A stretch of 64,000 nt of DNA from Mycolicibacterium psychrotolerans (GCF_010729305.1 NZ_AP022574.1:1364001-1428000), one strand, 5' to 3'. Counted from the first letter of the stretch, positions 1 to 9,621 are shown. Notes: generated by a model from the letters alone, not told the origin. Numbers and translations are program-made.

Positions 1-694
1 CGAGGATCACGCCCTGGTCGGTGAACAGCACCTGGTCGGAAACGCCTCGGGCGAACTGGATCTCGTGGGTGACGATGACCAGGGTCCAGCCCTCGACGGC
101 CAGGTCCCGGATGACTGCGAGCACCTCGCCGACGAGCTCGGGGTCCAGCGCGGAGGTCGGTTCGTCGAACAGGACCACCTTCGGTCTCATCGCCAGCGCA
201 CGGGCGATGCCGACGCGCTGCTGCTGGCCGCCGGAGAGCTGGAACGGGTACTGGTCCCGTTTGTCGGCCAGTCCGACCTGCTCGAGCAGTTGCACCGCCT
301 CGGCCTCGGCCTCCTCGCGGGGCCGCTTCTGCGCGACGACCGGTCCCTCGGTGACGTTCTGCAGAACGGTCTTGTGCGGAAACAGGTTGTGCGACTGGAA
401 CACGAAGCCGCTCTGGGCCCGGTAGCGCCGCAGCTGATCCTTGGTGACGGGTCCGGAGAAGTCGATCTCGACGTCACCCACTCTGATGACGCCCGTATCG
501 GGGCTGTCGAGCGCGTTGAGTGCCCTCAGCAGGGTGGTCTTCCCCGACCCGGACGGGCCGATGATCGTTGTTGCCGAACCGCTGGGCACGGTGAACGAGA
601 CGCCCTTGAGCACCTCGAGCGGCCCGAAGGATTTGTGCACGTCCTCGGCGACGATCCGATTCTGGCGCTGGTTCTCGGTGGGCTGCTCGGTCAC
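1..694 (-). CDS. Amino-acid ABC transporter ATP-binding protein (3' end outside window)
   Basis: Energising subunit of a polar amino-acid (HisP/GlnQ-type) importer. Translating the minus strand from the GTG at 694 gives about 231 residues with no stop before the window edge. Walker A (GPSGSGKTT, about residues 46-54), the Q-loop, the signature LSGGQQQRV, Walker B with DEPTSALDP, and the switch His in VTHE are all present. The GTG overlaps the stop of the upstream binding-protein/permease gene by 4 nt, so the two are translationally coupled. Only the last 10-20 residues of a usual 240-250-residue ATPase are missing. The family is certain; the transported amino acid is not. Confidence 0.93.
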   Translation of the reverse strand, partial: MTEQPTENQRQNRIVAEDVHKSFGPLEVLKGVSFTVPSGSATTIIGPSGSGKTTLLRALNALDSPDTGVIRVGDVEIDFSGPVTKDQLRRYRAQSGFVFQSHNLFPHKTVLQNVTEGPVVAQKRPREEAEAEAVQLLEQVGLADKRDQYPFQLSGGQQQRVGIARALAMRPKVVLFDEPTSALDPELVGEVLAVIRDLAVEGWTLVIVTHEIQFARGVSDQVLFTDQGVIL

Positions 695-2172
695 TTCGCC
701 ACGTACCTCTCCAGTCGGTGTTCGATTCGGGCCTGACCGAACGACAGCACCAGGCAGATCACCCAGTAGTACACGGCCGCCGTGCCGTACAGGGCGAAGA
801 ACTCGAACGTGGGCGCGGCGATGATCTGCGCCTGCCGCAGCAGCTCGGTGACCAATATGGTTGAGGCGAGGGAAGTGTCTTTGACCAGGGAGATCAACGT
901 GTTGGACAGCGGCGGGACGGCCACCCGGGCGGCCTGGGGCAGGACGATCCGGCGCAGCGTGCCCGTGTAGTCCAGTCCGATGGTCTGCGCGGCCTCCCAC
1001 TGACCCTTCGGGATGCTCTGGATCGCCGAGCGGATGATCTCGGCGGCGTAGCCACCGACGTTGAGGGAGAACGCGATCACCGCGGCCGGGAACGGGTCGA
1101 TCTTCACGCCGAACTGCGGCAGCGCGAAGAACACGATGAACAGCTGCACCAGCAGCGGCGTCCCCCGGATCACCGAGATGTAAAACCGGGCGACGTTGCT
1201 CGCGACGATGTTCGACGACAGCCGGGCCAGCGCCACCGCCAGGGCGATCACCAGGCCGAGGGCGAAGCTGATCACGGTCAGCGGGATCGTCATCGTGAGC
1301 GCGGCCCTGGCCAGCGGCCAGAGGTTCTCGCCGATCAGCTGCCAGGTGGAACGAGGGGGCGCGGCGCCGGCCGCCTCCGGGGCGCCGGAGGCGTTGGCGT
1401 TGAGGTACTTCTGCGAGATCTGGGCCAAGGTGCCATCGGCGCGCAGTTCGTCGAGTGCGGCGTTCAGCTCGGGCAGCAGCCCGCTGTCCTTGCGGGCGGC
1501 GAATCCCTGCTCGCTCTTCTCGCCCACGGTGCCGGCGATCTTGACCGAGGAGTCCTTGGTCTCGGCGAAATAGGCGTACACCGCGATGCTGTCGTTGATC
1601 ACGACGTCGACGCGGCCCTGGCTGAGCAGCGTGATCGCCTGCGTGAACCCCTCCACCGATTCCACCCGGGCGCCGGCCTTGCGGGCGACCTCCGACCAGT
1701 TGCTGGTGGCGTTCTCCGCGGCGACCTTGCCTTTCAGGTCGTCCAGCGAGGTGATGGAGTTGTCGTCGGCGCGGGTGACGATGACGCCCTCGCCGATCGA
1801 ATACGGCTGCGACAGGTCGTATTTCGCCTTGCGCTCGGGGTTGATGGTCACCTCGTTGGCGACCACGTCGAACCGGTTGGCCTCCAGCGCGGCGAACATC
1901 GAGTCCCACGGCGTCTCGACGAACTCGACGGTGACGCCGATCTTGTCGGCGACGGCCCGGGCGACGTCGACGTCGTAACCGACCAGCCGGCCGGTCGCGG
2001 CGTCGTGGTAGGAGAACGGGGAGTAGACGCCCTCGGTGCCCACCCGCAGCACGCCGGCGGACTTGATGGGGGTGTCGCCGCCGCCGGAGGAGCCGGCGCA
2101 GCCGGCGAGGATCAGCGCCGCGAGGAGGAGGACCGCCGGCAGCGTGCGGCGTAGTCGATGCACCGGCCGCAC
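691..2172 (-). CDS. Amino-acid ABC transporter, fused solute-binding lipoprotein and permease
   Basis: One 493-residue chain carries both receptor and channel. Residues 1-24 are a lipoprotein signal with lipobox LILAGC. About 35-265 form a type II amino-acid-binding domain (start [13 protein letters not shown]). About 275-490 form a HisM-type permease with five or so membrane segments and the EAA loop ([20 protein letters not shown]) that contacts the ATPase. Such fusions replace separate binding protein and permease in many Gram-positive glutamine or histidine systems. The start is a GTG at 2172, with a second in-frame GTG three codons later. It lies 36 bp after gluQ and overlaps the ATPase gene by 4 nt. 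Substrate (polar amino acid, possibly Gln/Glu) is inferred only. Confidence 0.92.
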   Translation of the reverse strand: MRPVHRLRRTLPAVLLLAALILAGCAGSSGGGDTPIKSAGVLRVGTEGVYSPFSYHDAATGRLVGYDVDVARAVADKIGVTVEFVETPWDSMFAALEANRFDVVANEVTINPERKAKYDLSQPYSIGEGVIVTRADDNSITSLDDLKGKVAAENATSNWSEVARKAGARVESVEGFTQAITLLSQGRVDVVINDSIAVYAYFAETKDSSVKIAGTVGEKSEQGFAARKDSGLLPELNAALDELRADGTLAQISQKYLNANASGAPEAAGAAPPRSTWQLIGENLWPLARAALTMTIPLTVISFALGLVIALAVALARLSSNIVASNVARFYISVIRGTPLLVQLFIVFFALPQFGVKIDPFPAAVIAFSLNVGGYAAEIIRSAIQSIPKGQWEAAQTIGLDYTGTLRRIVLPQAARVAVPPLSNTLISLVKDTSLASTILVTELLRQAQIIAAPTFEFFALYGTAAVYYWVICLVLSFGQARIEHRLERYVAK

Positions 2173-2208
2173 GCTAGCAACACCGGCCGTCGATCTGAAG
2201 GGTTCTGC

Positions 2209-3093
2209 TCACCCGGGCAGGTATACCCACGGTGTGCGGGGCAGACGCGCCGGATCGAACTCCGGCAGCATCCGCGCCACCGTGTGCGCGGAGAACCCCA
2301 GCGAGTCCGCGATCTGGGCCAGCGCCCGGTCTACTCCGATCTCGGCCAGGGTCACCGCCCCGTCCCGCTTGGCCAGCCGTGCGCCGTCGGCGTTGAGAAC
2401 CAGCGGAACGTGCGCGTACACCGGTTGCCGGTGCCCGAGCAGCTGCGCGAGGTACGCCTGACGCGGCGACGAGGACAGCAGGTCGTCGCCGCGCACCACC
2501 TGGTCGATGCCCGAGGCGGCGTCGTCGACGACCACCGCGAGGTTGTAGGCCGGTACCCCGTCCCCGCGGCGCACCACGAAGTCGTCGACCAGGCCGGTGT
2601 AGTCGCCGTGCAGCACGTCGTGCACGGTGTGGGTCGGCGTGTCGGTGCGCAGCCGCAGTGCCGGCGGGCGGCCCGTCTCGGCGCGCCGTCGTGCGCGCTC
2701 GGTCTCGGTGAGGTCGCGGCACGTTCCCGGATAGGCCCCTTCGGGAGCATGGGGAGCGCGAGGTGCCTGGGCGATATCTCTTCTCGTGCAATAGCATTCG
2801 TAGAGCAACCCGCGGCTGTTCAACGTCTCGACCACGGCGTCGTAGCGCTGCGGGTGCTCCGTCTGGCGGGTGGCGGGCCCGTCCCAGGTGACGCCCAGCG
2901 CGGCCAGGTCGGCGAGTTGGCGATCACCGATGTCGGTGTCGGTACGGTCGTCGAGGTCCTCCACGCGCATCAGGAAGCGCCGGCCGGTGGAGCGGGCGAA
3001 CAGCCAGGCCAGCACCGCGGTGCGCAGGTTGCCGATGTGCAGATCCGCCGACGGGCTCGGCGCGAACCTGCCTGCGCCGCCTGCGATCGTCAC
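2209..3093 (-). CDS. gluQ: Glutamyl-Q tRNA(Asp) synthetase
   Basis: This 294-residue protein is a truncated class I glutamyl-tRNA synthetase without the anticodon-binding domain. The family attaches glutamate to queuosine in the anticodon of tRNA-Asp. The HIGH-type motif appears as [12 protein letters not shown] (about 11-22) with RFAP before it. CYC with a later Cys fits the zinc site ([10 protein letters not shown] and TCRDLTETE), and the KMSKS equivalent is AKRDGA. The GTG start at 3093 sits 12 bp after the GntR gene, so it may be co-transcribed with the microcompartment operon by read-through. Functionally it belongs with the chromosome backbone, and it marks the left edge of the accessory locus. 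Confidence 0.93.
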   Translation of the reverse strand: MTIAGGAGRFAPSPSADLHIGNLRTAVLAWLFARSTGRRFLMRVEDLDDRTDTDIGDRQLADLAALGVTWDGPATRQTEHPQRYDAVVETLNSRGLLYECYCTRRDIAQAPRAPHAPEGAYPGTCRDLTETERARRRAETGRPPALRLRTDTPTHTVHDVLHGDYTGLVDDFVVRRGDGVPAYNLAVVVDDAASGIDQVVRGDDLLSSSPRQAYLAQLLGHRQPVYAHVPLVLNADGARLAKRDGAVTLAEIGVDRALAQIADSLGFSAHTVARMLPEFDPARLPRTPWVYLPG

Positions 3094-3105
3094 GGACCCA
3101 CTCTG

Positions 3106-3882
3106 TCAGACCGCCCGCCGCCCCTGACTCTGCAGCGCGACCGAGGCCTCCGCCACCGACGCGGCCACCCCGATGCCGCGGCCCTGGGCGGTGACGGCCA
3201 ACCGGGTGCGGTCGCCGCGGAAAAGGTCGCGGGAGAATTCGCACGGGGTGTCGTGCTGGTCATAGGTGATCCGGGTGATCAGCAGCAGCGCCGACTTCGG
3301 TTTGATGCCCAGCAGGGTCGCTTCCTCGGGCGTGGCGTTGACCGCCTCGATGCGTTCGTCGGCGCGGGCGGTGACCAGTCCGTACTGCGACTCCAAGATC
3401 TCGTACAGCGAGCCGCCGAGTTGCTGTTCGAGCAGGCCGGGGAAGGCGTCGGCGGGAAACTGCGCCAGTTCCAACGAGATCGGCGACCCGTCGGCGAGCC
3501 GGACCCGCTGGATCTCGATGACGAAGTCGTCGGCGGTGATCCCGAGCGCCTTCTGGGTGGTGGCGTCGGGCGCGCCGATCTTGGTCGACAGCACCCGGGT
3601 GCCCGCGACATAACCCTGGCTGGCCAGGAACGCGGGCACCCCGACGACGTCGGTCAGACTGCGCTGCACCTGGGCGTGGCTGATGAAGATGCCGCCGGCC
3701 CGGCCGATCACCCGATCGACCAGGCCCGCCTCCTCCAGAGCGGCGAGCACCTGGCGCAGGCTGGAGCGGCTGGTGCGGTACCGCTCCGCCAGTTCCCGCT
3801 CGCTGCCGAGCTTGGCGCCCGGAACGCCCGCATTGATGTCGGCCACGATCCGGCGCCGCAGGTCCTCGGTCTGGGTGGGCAC
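3106..3882 (-). CDS. GntR-family (HutC/UTRA) transcriptional regulator of the microcompartment locus
   Basis: About 258 residues: an N-terminal winged helix-turn-helix (ERELAERYRTSRSSLRQVLAAL, about 30-55) followed by a UTRA effector domain ending in FSRDLFRGDRTRL. That architecture is the HutC branch of GntR repressors, which respond to small metabolites. I prefer the GTG at 3882 because AGGAGG lies 4 nt upstream. An ATG at 3900 has no ribosome site and would need leaderless translation. It is the last gene of the microcompartment operon, and an inverted repeat (3906-3918) precedes it. Matching sites occupy the divergent promoter region, so it is the obvious candidate local regulator. The effector is unknown; an amino alcohol, aminoacetone or propanediol is possible. 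Confidence 0.9.
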   Translation of the reverse strand: MPTQTEDLRRRIVADINAGVPGAKLGSERELAERYRTSRSSLRQVLAALEEAGLVDRVIGRAGGIFISHAQVQRSLTDVVGVPAFLASQGYVAGTRVLSTKIGAPDATTQKALGITADDFVIEIQRVRLADGSPISLELAQFPADAFPGLLEQQLGGSLYEILESQYGLVTARADERIEAVNATPEEATLLGIKPKSALLLITRITYDQHDTPCEFSRDLFRGDRTRLAVTAQGRGIGVAASVAEASVALQSQGRRAV

Positions 3883-3905
3883 CGGACCTCCTCGGCTCAT
3901 GGCAA

Positions 3906-3918
3906 TTGGTACGACCAA
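3906..3918. promoter_or_regulatory. Putative GntR operator O1 (TTGGTACGACCAA)
   Basis: A perfect 5-bp inverted repeat with a 3-bp spacer, TTGGT-ACG-ACCAA, lies in the 35-bp gap between the SDR gene and the GntR gene. It fits the TGGTnnnACCA pattern of FadR-type GntR sites. Two related sites occur in the divergent promoter region near 10949 and 11001. Its position suggests autoregulation of the regulator gene. Confidence 0.6.
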
Positions 3919-3935
3919 ATGTAGGGTACCTGCGC

Positions 3936-4715
3936 TCAGAGGTCGGCGAGCGCCTCGGGCGATTCGGGCAGGATCTGGCCGCCGTCGACGACCAGCGACT
4001 GTCCGGTGATGTAGGCGGCCTCGTCGGTGGCGAAGAACAGCGCGGCGTTGCCGATGTCGGCGACGGTGCCGAGTGTGCCCGTCGGGATCGCGGCCTTCAT
4101 CGAATCCATGTACTCCTCGCCCATCTCGACGAGACCCTCGGTCAGGATGTTGCCGGGCAGCACCGCGTTGACGGTGATCTTCTTGCGCGCCAGTTCGATC
4201 GCCGCAGTGCGCAGGAAGCCGAGTTGAGCGGCCTTGCTGGCACCGTAGTGCGACCAGCCGGGGAAGCCGGTGATGGGCCCGGTGATCGAGGAGGTGATGA
4301 TCACGCGGCCGTGACCGCTGGCGGTCAGCGGCTCGAGCGCGGCCTGCACGATGTAGACGGTTCCCTTGACGTTGGTTCCGAGCACCTGCTCGAGGTCTTC
4401 GGGGGTCATGTCGGCCAGCGACGCCGACGGGAAGATGCCGGCGTTGGCGCACACGATGTCGAGTCCGCCGTTGCGCTCGACGGCGGTGGCCACCGCGCGG
4501 CGGCAGTCCTCGGGGCTGGTCACGTCGGCGGCCACCCCGGTGACGGTGCCCGTCAGGTCGGCCAGATCCGTGACGGTGCGCTCGACGTCGGACTCGGTGC
4601 GCCCGGTGATGACGACCTTGACGCCGGCGCGGGCGAACGTCTCGGCGATCCCGCGTCCGATGCCCTTGCTGCCGCCGGTGACGATGGCCGAGCGGCCCTG
4701 CAACGAGGTGAACAT
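3936..4715 (-). CDS. Short-chain dehydrogenase/reductase, candidate aminoacetone/1-amino-2-propanol oxidoreductase
   Basis: A 259-residue classical SDR. The cofactor motif is [11 protein letters not shown] (about 13-23), NAG lies near residue 90, and the catalytic Ser and Tyr-X3-Lys appear as TSSITG and YGASK. The C-terminus ([12 protein letters not shown]) is typical of the family. In the mycobacterial RMM pathway an SDR interconverts aminoacetone and 1-amino-2-propanol. The location between the amino-alcohol kinase and the regulator supports that role, but the sequence does not fix the substrate. There is a 22-bp gap from the kinase gene, and 35 bp holding operator O1 separate it from the regulator. 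Confidence 0.9.
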   Translation of the reverse strand: MFTSLQGRSAIVTGGSKGIGRGIAETFARAGVKVVITGRTESDVERTVTDLADLTGTVTGVAADVTSPEDCRRAVATAVERNGGLDIVCANAGIFPSASLADMTPEDLEQVLGTNVKGTVYIVQAALEPLTASGHGRVIITSSITGPITGFPGWSHYGASKAAQLGFLRTAAIELARKKITVNAVLPGNILTEGLVEMGEEYMDSMKAAIPTGTLGTVADIGNAALFFATDEAAYITGQSLVVDGGQILPESPEALADL

Positions 4716-4737
4716 GACGAACCTTTCGGTGGACGGT

Positions 4738-5736
4738 TCAGGCGGTCAGCAGGTGACCGTCTGAGGACAGGTACCGCTCGGCCAGCGTGCAGCTGCCCGC
4801 GGCGTAGGTGACGGAGATGGCCTGCGATTCCCGGGAATGGCTGTGCGTGCCCATCCAGGCCAGCAGCAGCAGCCGGCGCAGCAGCACGAACGAGGCCAGC
4901 ATGTCCTCGTCGGCCGCGGCCAGCTCCCGGCGGGTGCGGTATCCGGTGACCCAGGCGTCCTGCCATTCCGGCACCGACGGGTGGTCTTCGAAGAACGACA
5001 CCGCGGTGCCGAAATCGTAGAAATACCAGCCGAATCCGCAGTCGTCGAAGTCGATCACCGTGATGGTGTCACCGTCGACCAGCAGGTTGGCCAGCCGCAG
5101 GTCGGCATGAATCAGACCGAACGTGTCGCTGCCCGTGCCGTATTCGGCCAGCCGGCGCCGCAGCAACTGCTCGGCGCGGCCGAGCACCTGGGCCTCGTGC
5201 TCGCCGACACCGACCGCGTCGCGCCAGCGGCCCCAGCGCGGCGACCCTCCCAGGCTGTGTTCCCAGTCCCAGGAGAACCGGCTGAAGGCAGGCGGACGCT
5301 GCCAGCTGCGGGCATGGTCGTGCAGCGCGGCGGTGATGCATCCCAGCGTGTGGAAATCCGTGCTCGTCACCGTGTTTTCGTCGGGTTCGGCGCCGGGCAC
5401 CATCTCGAAGTGCACCACGTGACGCTCGGTTCCGTCGTGGTCGACGGTGACCACCCGGCGGCCGTCGTGCGCCGGGATCACGGTCGGCACGGTGATGTCG
5501 CTGTCACGCCGCAGCGCGTCCAGCCACGTCAGCTCCGATTCGATCTGGTCGACGCGGTGGTAGTCCTTGCGATGGACCCGCAGGATGGACCGGTGCCCGC
5601 AGCCGGGCTCCTCGACGGCGTAGGTGGCGTTCTCGGACAGGTTGAGCAGCCGCAGCGCCGAGCCCTGCGGCAGGTCGAACGCCCCGAGCGCCTTCTCGGC
5701 GACCGCCCGGTCGTCGCCGAAGTCGACACCGCTCAA
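4738..5736 (-). CDS. Aminoglycoside-phosphotransferase-fold kinase, probable (S)-1-amino-2-propanol kinase
   Basis: A 332-residue APH/choline-kinase-fold enzyme. The catalytic loop is [10 protein letters not shown] (about residue 210) and the metal-binding Asp lies in [11 protein letters not shown]. The family member in the M. smegmatis microcompartment phosphorylates (S)-1-amino-2-propanol with ATP, producing the substrate of the PLP-dependent phospho-lyase at the other end of this operon. The start codon overlaps the stop of the upstream BMC-T gene by 4 nt, so the kinase is translationally coupled to the shell genes. I see no obvious terminal encapsulation helix, so whether it is inside the shell is open. 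Confidence 0.88.
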   Translation of the reverse strand: MSGVDFGDDRAVAEKALGAFDLPQGSALRLLNLSENATYAVEEPGCGHRSILRVHRKDYHRVDQIESELTWLDALRRDSDITVPTVIPAHDGRRVVTVDHDGTERHVVHFEMVPGAEPDENTVTSTDFHTLGCITAALHDHARSWQRPPAFSRFSWDWEHSLGGSPRWGRWRDAVGVGEHEAQVLGRAEQLLRRRLAEYGTGSDTFGLIHADLRLANLLVDGDTITVIDFDDCGFGWYFYDFGTAVSFFEDHPSVPEWQDAWVTGYRTRRELAAADEDMLASFVLLRRLLLLAWMGTHSHSRESQAISVTYAAGSCTLAERYLSSDGHLLTA

Positions 5737-6386
5737 TGGTCACGCCCCTCGATCGCCTCCAGCACCGTGGTGATCGCATCGCGCGCGGTCACCACATCGG
5801 CGGTGCTGCCGCTGATGTAGAGGCGGCCCGCGGCACCGATCATCTGCACGTCGACCAGCGTCAGTCCCGGCGCGGCGCGCTCGGCTTCGTTGGCCGCCAC
5901 GGCCGCGAACAGCGCCGGCGTCATCTCGTAGACCAGCAGCGACTGGCCGGGCAGCACCATCGATGCCTGCCGGTTGCGGTTGAGGATCACCGCGTGCTGG
6001 TCGGTGATGTCGGTGATGACGTCGTGGTAGAGCACCCGCGGCCGCAGTTGATCGGCCGCCGCGTTCTTCGTGCCGTTCAGGATCGCCTCGCCCGCCCGTC
6101 GCACGTCCTCGAGATCGCTGGAGTGGATCTCGAGCACGCCGAACTGGCGCTCCACGTAGAGGATTCCGGGCGAGATGCCGGGTACCTCCCGCAGCGCCAG
6201 GTCGATGACCCGCTCGATGGCCAGCGCCGGGGACACCTCGACGATGAGCGCGTGCTCGCCCGCGTACGGCGGGTAGCCGCGCGCCCGGGTGGGCGTGCCG
6301 AGGTAGGCGGCGAACTGTTGCTGCAGGTCCTCGACGAGCAGGTAGACGCGGATGTCGGTCCGCGTCGGTGCATCCGTGACGGCCAT
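5733..6386 (-). CDS. BMC-T tandem-domain microcompartment shell protein (second copy)
   Basis: 217 residues with two tandem BMC folds (about 12-105 and 110-212). The second carries the NRNRQASMVLPGQSLLVYEMTP and VDVQMIGAAGRLYISGS segments shared with the other BMC-T at 7459-8064. Tandem-domain BMC proteins form trimeric pseudohexameric tiles of the shell, often with a larger central pore. It overlaps the kinase gene by 4 nt and follows the BMC-H gene by 9 nt. RMM loci are known to encode two different BMC-T proteins; this fits. Which of the two is a stacked, gated trimer cannot be read from sequence alone. Confidence 0.93.
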   Translation of the reverse strand: MAVTDAPTRTDIRVYLLVEDLQQQFAAYLGTPTRARGYPPYAGEHALIVEVSPALAIERVIDLALREVPGISPGILYVERQFGVLEIHSSDLEDVRRAGEAILNGTKNAAADQLRPRVLYHDVITDITDQHAVILNRNRQASMVLPGQSLLVYEMTPALFAAVAANEAERAAPGLTLVDVQMIGAAGRLYISGSTADVVTARDAITTVLEAIEGRDH

Positions 6387-6395
6387 CTGGCGAGC

Positions 6396-6677
6396 CTACT
6401 GGCCGGAGACGGAGAAGTGCGCGCCGAGCTCGCTGTGCGGGCGCGGGATCACGTGCACGCTGATGAGTTCACCGACCTGCGAGGCGGATTCGGCGCCGGC
6501 TTCGGTCGCGGCCTTGACGGCGCCCACCTCGCCGGTGACGATGACGGCCACCAGACCGTCACCGACCTGCTGACGATCGGTGATCGTCACGTTGGCGGCC
6601 TTGACCATCGCGTCGGCAGCGGCGAGCGCCGCGACATACCCTTTGGTCTCGATCATTCCGATCGCGTTGCTGGCCAT
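6396..6677 (-). CDS. BMC-H hexameric microcompartment shell protein
   Basis: A single 93-residue BMC domain of the PduA/EutM/CcmK type: the start [24 protein letters not shown] and the later VIPRPHSEL are diagnostic. Six copies make the flat hexagonal facets of the shell, with a small central pore for substrates. It is preceded by a strong ribosome site (AAGGAG, 6 nt before the ATG). That fits the need for far more of this subunit than of its neighbours. It lies between the BMC-P gene (54-bp gap) and the second BMC-T gene. It is the only BMC-H in the window, as expected for the compact RMM shell. Confidence 0.97.
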   Translation of the reverse strand: MASNAIGMIETKGYVAALAAADAMVKAANVTITDRQQVGDGLVAVIVTGEVGAVKAATEAGAESASQVGELISVHVIPRPHSELGAHFSVSGQ

Positions 6678-6731
6678 GATTTCTCCTTTGTGTCGGTTGA
6701 CTACAGGTTGTCGGGCCGGGTGCCGGGGCGG

Positions 6732-6977
6732 CTAACCGGTGGGGTCGATGGAGCCGATGATCAGCGCGTCCACCGGGGGTGGGGTGCCGGTGAACCAGCC
6801 GGCGGCCACCGACCCCTGGGTGACCAGCACGTGCTCGCCGACGCCGCTGCCCAGCACGTCGAACGCCACGAGCCGGGAACCGGAGCCGTCGACCTCCACT
6901 TCCAGGAAGGCGCCGGCCGGGATGCCGTCGATGCGGCGGGTCGACCAGACCTGGCCGACCACCGTGCCACGAATCAT
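6732..6977 (-). CDS. BMC-P pentameric vertex protein (EutN/CcmL family)
   Basis: 81 residues with the EutN/CcmL beta-barrel pattern: MIRGTVVGQVWSTRRIDGIPAG at the start, a middle FDVLGSGVGEHVLVTQGS, and the closing ALIIGSID. Pentamers of this family cap the twelve vertices of the icosahedral shell. The ATG overlaps the stop of the preceding 162-residue protein by 4 nt (ATGA), which decides the start. A longer open frame upstream lies in another gene's shadow. One vertex gene per shell locus is normal. Confidence 0.95.
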   Translation of the reverse strand: MIRGTVVGQVWSTRRIDGIPAGAFLEVEVDGSGSRLVAFDVLGSGVGEHVLVTQGSVAAGWFTGTPPPVDALIIGSIDPTG

Positions 6978-7462
6978 GTTCGCTCCTTGTGGATCGTCAC
7001 GCCCAGTGCGCGGGCGCGCTCGCGGGCCAGGGGGGTGAGCACGGCCCGTGGGCCGAGCACCAGGGCAGCGCCGGATGCGGCGATGTCGGCGATCTGGCGT
7101 TCGGTGACCGCGCCGCGCTCGATGCGCCGGCTGCTGCCGGCTCCCGGCCGTCCCGTGCCGGCGAGGCGGAACGACAGGCGACCTTGCCGCAGGTCGGCGC
7201 GCGTCTTGGGATTCTCGAACAATCGCAACAGGTTTCGCACGAACACGTCGAGGTCCCGGTCGGACGTGATGCGCACCGTGTCGACCCGCGACCTCTCGTC
7301 GGCGGTGAGCGGCCCGGTCGCGACAGGCCCCTGGGAAGGCGGCGAAGCCGGTGCAGGGGCGGGCGGCACCGGTGCCGGCGGGGCAGCGCTCGAGAGATCG
7401 CCCACGGCCTCGCGGATGACCTCGCGGACCATCTGCCGCAGCGCGTCGCGGTCGATGCTCAC
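6974..7462 (-). CDS. Microcompartment-associated protein with N-terminal encapsulation-type helix, function unknown
   Basis: 162 residues. Residues 2-21 (DRDALRQMVREVIREAVGD) form an amphipathic helix of the kind that tethers cargo to BMC shells. A proline/alanine-rich linker covers about 25-45. A small C-terminal domain ends in GAALVLGPRAVLTPLARERARALGV. That last segment recalls short modules in other BMC proteins, such as the LTP-S-A-R stretch of EutT-like cobalamin adenosyltransferases, but no catalytic site is obvious. It overlaps both neighbours by 4 nt (BMC-T before, BMC-P after), so it is made together with the shell. I do not recognise its activity; a scaffold or assembly role is an inference. 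Confidence 0.85.
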   Translation of the reverse strand: MSIDRDALRQMVREVIREAVGDLSSAAPPAPVPPAPAPASPPSQGPVATGPLTADERSRVDTVRITSDRDLDVFVRNLLRLFENPKTRADLRQGRLSFRLAGTGRPGAGSSRRIERGAVTERQIADIAASGAALVLGPRAVLTPLARERARALGVTIHKERT

Positions 7463-8064
7463 GGCACACTCCGTGCCAGGGCCTCCTCGGCGGCGGAGGC
7501 GGCCTGGCGGATGTCGGATTCGCTGCCGGACAGATACACCCGGCCGGTCGCCCCGATCATCCGGAAGTCGACGACCTTGATGTCGGCGGCCTTCTCGGCT
7601 TCGTTGGTCGCCAGGATCGCATAGGACGCCGGGGACACCTCGAGGACATAGAGGGTCTCACCGGCGAGCACCATCGAGCCGATCTTGTTGCGGTTGATCA
7701 GGAATGCGTGCTGGGCGTCGATGCTGGAGATGATGCGCGAGGCCAGGATCTGCGGCGGGGTCGCCGAGCCGGAGTCCCGGTCGAGTTCGGCGAGCGCGGC
7801 GCCGGCCGCGGCCTGCACGGCGTCGGTGTCGCCGTGGAACTCCAGATAACCGAACTGGCGCTCCACCACCAGCACGCCTGCCTGGACCTCGGCGTGCTTG
7901 ACCGCGACATCGGTGACGCCCTCGATGTCCAGACCCGGGGCCACCTCGATGATCTGGGCGGCCACCCCGGCGCGCGGCAGCGCACCCTTGATCCAGGAGC
8001 CCAGATACGACATTGTCTGCGGCTGCAGCCGATCGATGAAGATGAACGAACGCAGTTCAGCCAC
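7459..8064 (-). CDS. BMC-T tandem-domain microcompartment shell protein (first copy)
   Basis: 201 residues with two BMC folds (about 5-95 and 105-195). Diagnostic segments are VERQFGYLEFHGD at the end of domain one and INRNKIGSMVLAGETLYVLEVSP and VDFRMIGATGRVYLSGS in domain two. It is clearly paralogous to the BMC-T at 5733-6386. It starts 3 nt after the aldehyde dehydrogenase stop and overlaps the next gene by 4 nt. Trimers of such proteins provide shell tiles with pores wide enough for cofactors or bulky substrates. The presence of two BMC-T, one BMC-H and one BMC-P matches the known four-protein RMM shell. Confidence 0.94.
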   Translation of the reverse strand: MAELRSFIFIDRLQPQTMSYLGSWIKGALPRAGVAAQIIEVAPGLDIEGVTDVAVKHAEVQAGVLVVERQFGYLEFHGDTDAVQAAAGAALAELDRDSGSATPPQILASRIISSIDAQHAFLINRNKIGSMVLAGETLYVLEVSPASYAILATNEAEKAADIKVVDFRMIGATGRVYLSGSESDIRQAASAAEEALARSVP

Positions 8065-8067
8065 GGG

Positions 8068-9621
8068 TCACCGCCTGATCAGTTGAGCGAGTTCTTCGGC
8101 CACCAGCGCACGCAGCTCGGCGCGCAGCGCTTCGATGCCGGGCTCGGCGGGGCGGCGGGCGGCGGGTCTGCCTGCGGGCGCCGCCGGCACCGCCCCGGAA
8201 TCGTTGGACGCCCGCGGATAGGCCGGTACCGGGCCGTCGGGGGAGCGCCACGGCGACAGGCCGGCGAAGTTGGGCATCGGCACGCCGGCGTCGGCGTTGT
8301 AGGCGATCCGCGTCCAGTTCATCAGGTTCTCGGGCTGCAGGTTCTCCCCGATGGAACTGCGTCCGACGAAGCCGGTGCCGACCGTCATCGACGGAGCCAG
8401 GTGGGTCTCCAGGCCCGAGCTGCCGGTGCTGTTGCCGACGTTGACCGACACGCGCAGCACCGGCACGCTGGCCGCGAATTCGGTGATGACCGAGGCGTTC
8501 TCGCTGTGAATGGCCGCCGAGTGACCGGCTCCGGCGATGCGCACCACCGCGCGGGCGGCGCGGATGCCGCGCTGCGCATCGGCGACGGTGGTCATGCCCA
8601 GCACCGGGCTGAGCTTCTCGTGTGTGAGCACCTCCTCGCCGACCACGTCGGTGAACGGGGCGATGAGTACCCGGGTCTTGGGGGTGACGCGCACACCGAT
8701 GCGCTCGGCGATCCATGCCGCGTCACGGCCGACCACGTCGGTGTTGAGCTGCCCGTCGGGAAACATGAACTCGCGCAGGCGCTGTGTCGCGTCGGCGTCG
8801 AGGATGTGCGCGCCGTGGCGGGTGAGCGCCGTCGTGAGCTTCGAGGCGATGGCGTCCTCGGCGATCAGCACCGACTCGTTGGTGCACAGCACCGAGTTGT
8901 CGAATGCCTTGCTGCCGACGATGCGCCGGGCAGCGGCGTCGACGTCGGCGGTCGCGTCGACGAACACGGGCACGTTGCCGGGTCCGACTCCCAGCGCCGG
9001 GGTGCCCGAGGAGTAGGCCGCCCGGACCATCGCGGTGCCGCCGGTGGCGACGATGACGTCGGTGCGCTCGTCGGACATCATCGCCTCGATCAGCGGCAGC
9101 GTGGGTTCGTCGACGACCGACACGATGCCGTCGGGGGCGCCGGCGGCGACAGCGGCCTCGGCCAGCACCCGGGCCGCGTCGGCCGAGCACTGCCGCGCCC
9201 TGGGGTGCGGGGCGACGACGACGGCGTTGCGGGTCATCAGCGCGAGGATCACCTTGAAGTACACCGTGGCAACGGGATTGGTGGTGGGGCACAGCGCCAG
9301 CACCACACCTGCGGGCCGGGGGATCTCGACGATCTTGCGGGCGGTGTCGATCCGTGGCGTCACGTAGTCCTGGTCGCGGTAGAACTCGACGATGCCGCGT
9401 GAGCAGGCGCGGTTCTTGACCACCTTGTCCTCGACCACACCCATCTGCGTCTCCGCGACGGCCGCCGCGGCGAAGCGTTCGGCGTTGCGGTGGCCGGCGT
9501 CGGCGACCGCCTCCACGATGCGGGTAACGGCTGCCTGGTCGTACTCCCCGTAGGCGGCCGCGGCGAAGCGCGCCCGCTCGAGCAGCTGGCGGGCGCGGGG
9601 TACTCCATTGTCGCCGGTCAT
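8068..9621 (-). CDS. Microcompartment CoA-acylating propionaldehyde dehydrogenase (PduP/EutE-like) with C-terminal encapsulation peptide
   Basis: 517 residues of the acylating aldehyde dehydrogenase family: propionaldehyde + CoA + NAD+ to propionyl-CoA. The catalytic Cys is C246 in SVLCTNES, and the cofactor region includes ALCPTTNPVATVYFK (about 109-123) and GVGPGNVPVF (about 211). After residue 460 a Ser/Ala/Pro-rich linker leads to a terminal amphipathic helix (about 495-517, GIEALRAELRALVAEELAQ). This is an encapsulation peptide, placed at the C-terminus as in RMM enzymes. The start overlaps the aminotransferase stop by 4 nt. It is the point where the kinase/phospho-lyase branch and the diol dehydratase branch meet. 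Confidence 0.94.
   Translation of the reverse strand: MTGDNGVPRARQLLERARFAAAAYGEYDQAAVTRIVEAVADAGHRNAERFAAAAVAETQMGVVEDKVVKNRACSRGIVEFYRDQDYVTPRIDTARKIVEIPRPAGVVLALCPTTNPVATVYFKVILALMTRNAVVVAPHPRARQCSADAARVLAEAAVAAGAPDGIVSVVDEPTLPLIEAMMSDERTDVIVATGGTAMVRAAYSSGTPALGVGPGNVPVFVDATADVDAAARRIVGSKAFDNSVLCTNESVLIAEDAIASKLTTALTRHGAHILDADATQRLREFMFPDGQLNTDVVGRDAAWIAERIGVRVTPKTRVLIAPFTDVVGEEVLTHEKLSPVLGMTTVADAQRGIRAARAVVRIAGAGHSAAIHSENASVITEFAASVPVLRVSVNVGNSTGSSGLETHLAPSMTVGTGFVGRSSIGENLQPENLMNWTRIAYNADAGVPMPNFAGLSPWRSPDGPVPAYPRASNDSGAVPAAPAGRPAARRPAEPGIEALRAELRALVAEELAQLIRR

Noticed and set aside
2158-3924. A 588-residue plus-strand frame over gluQ and the regulator
   Set aside because: Composition and lack of motifs mark it as the shadow of two well-supported minus-strand genes.
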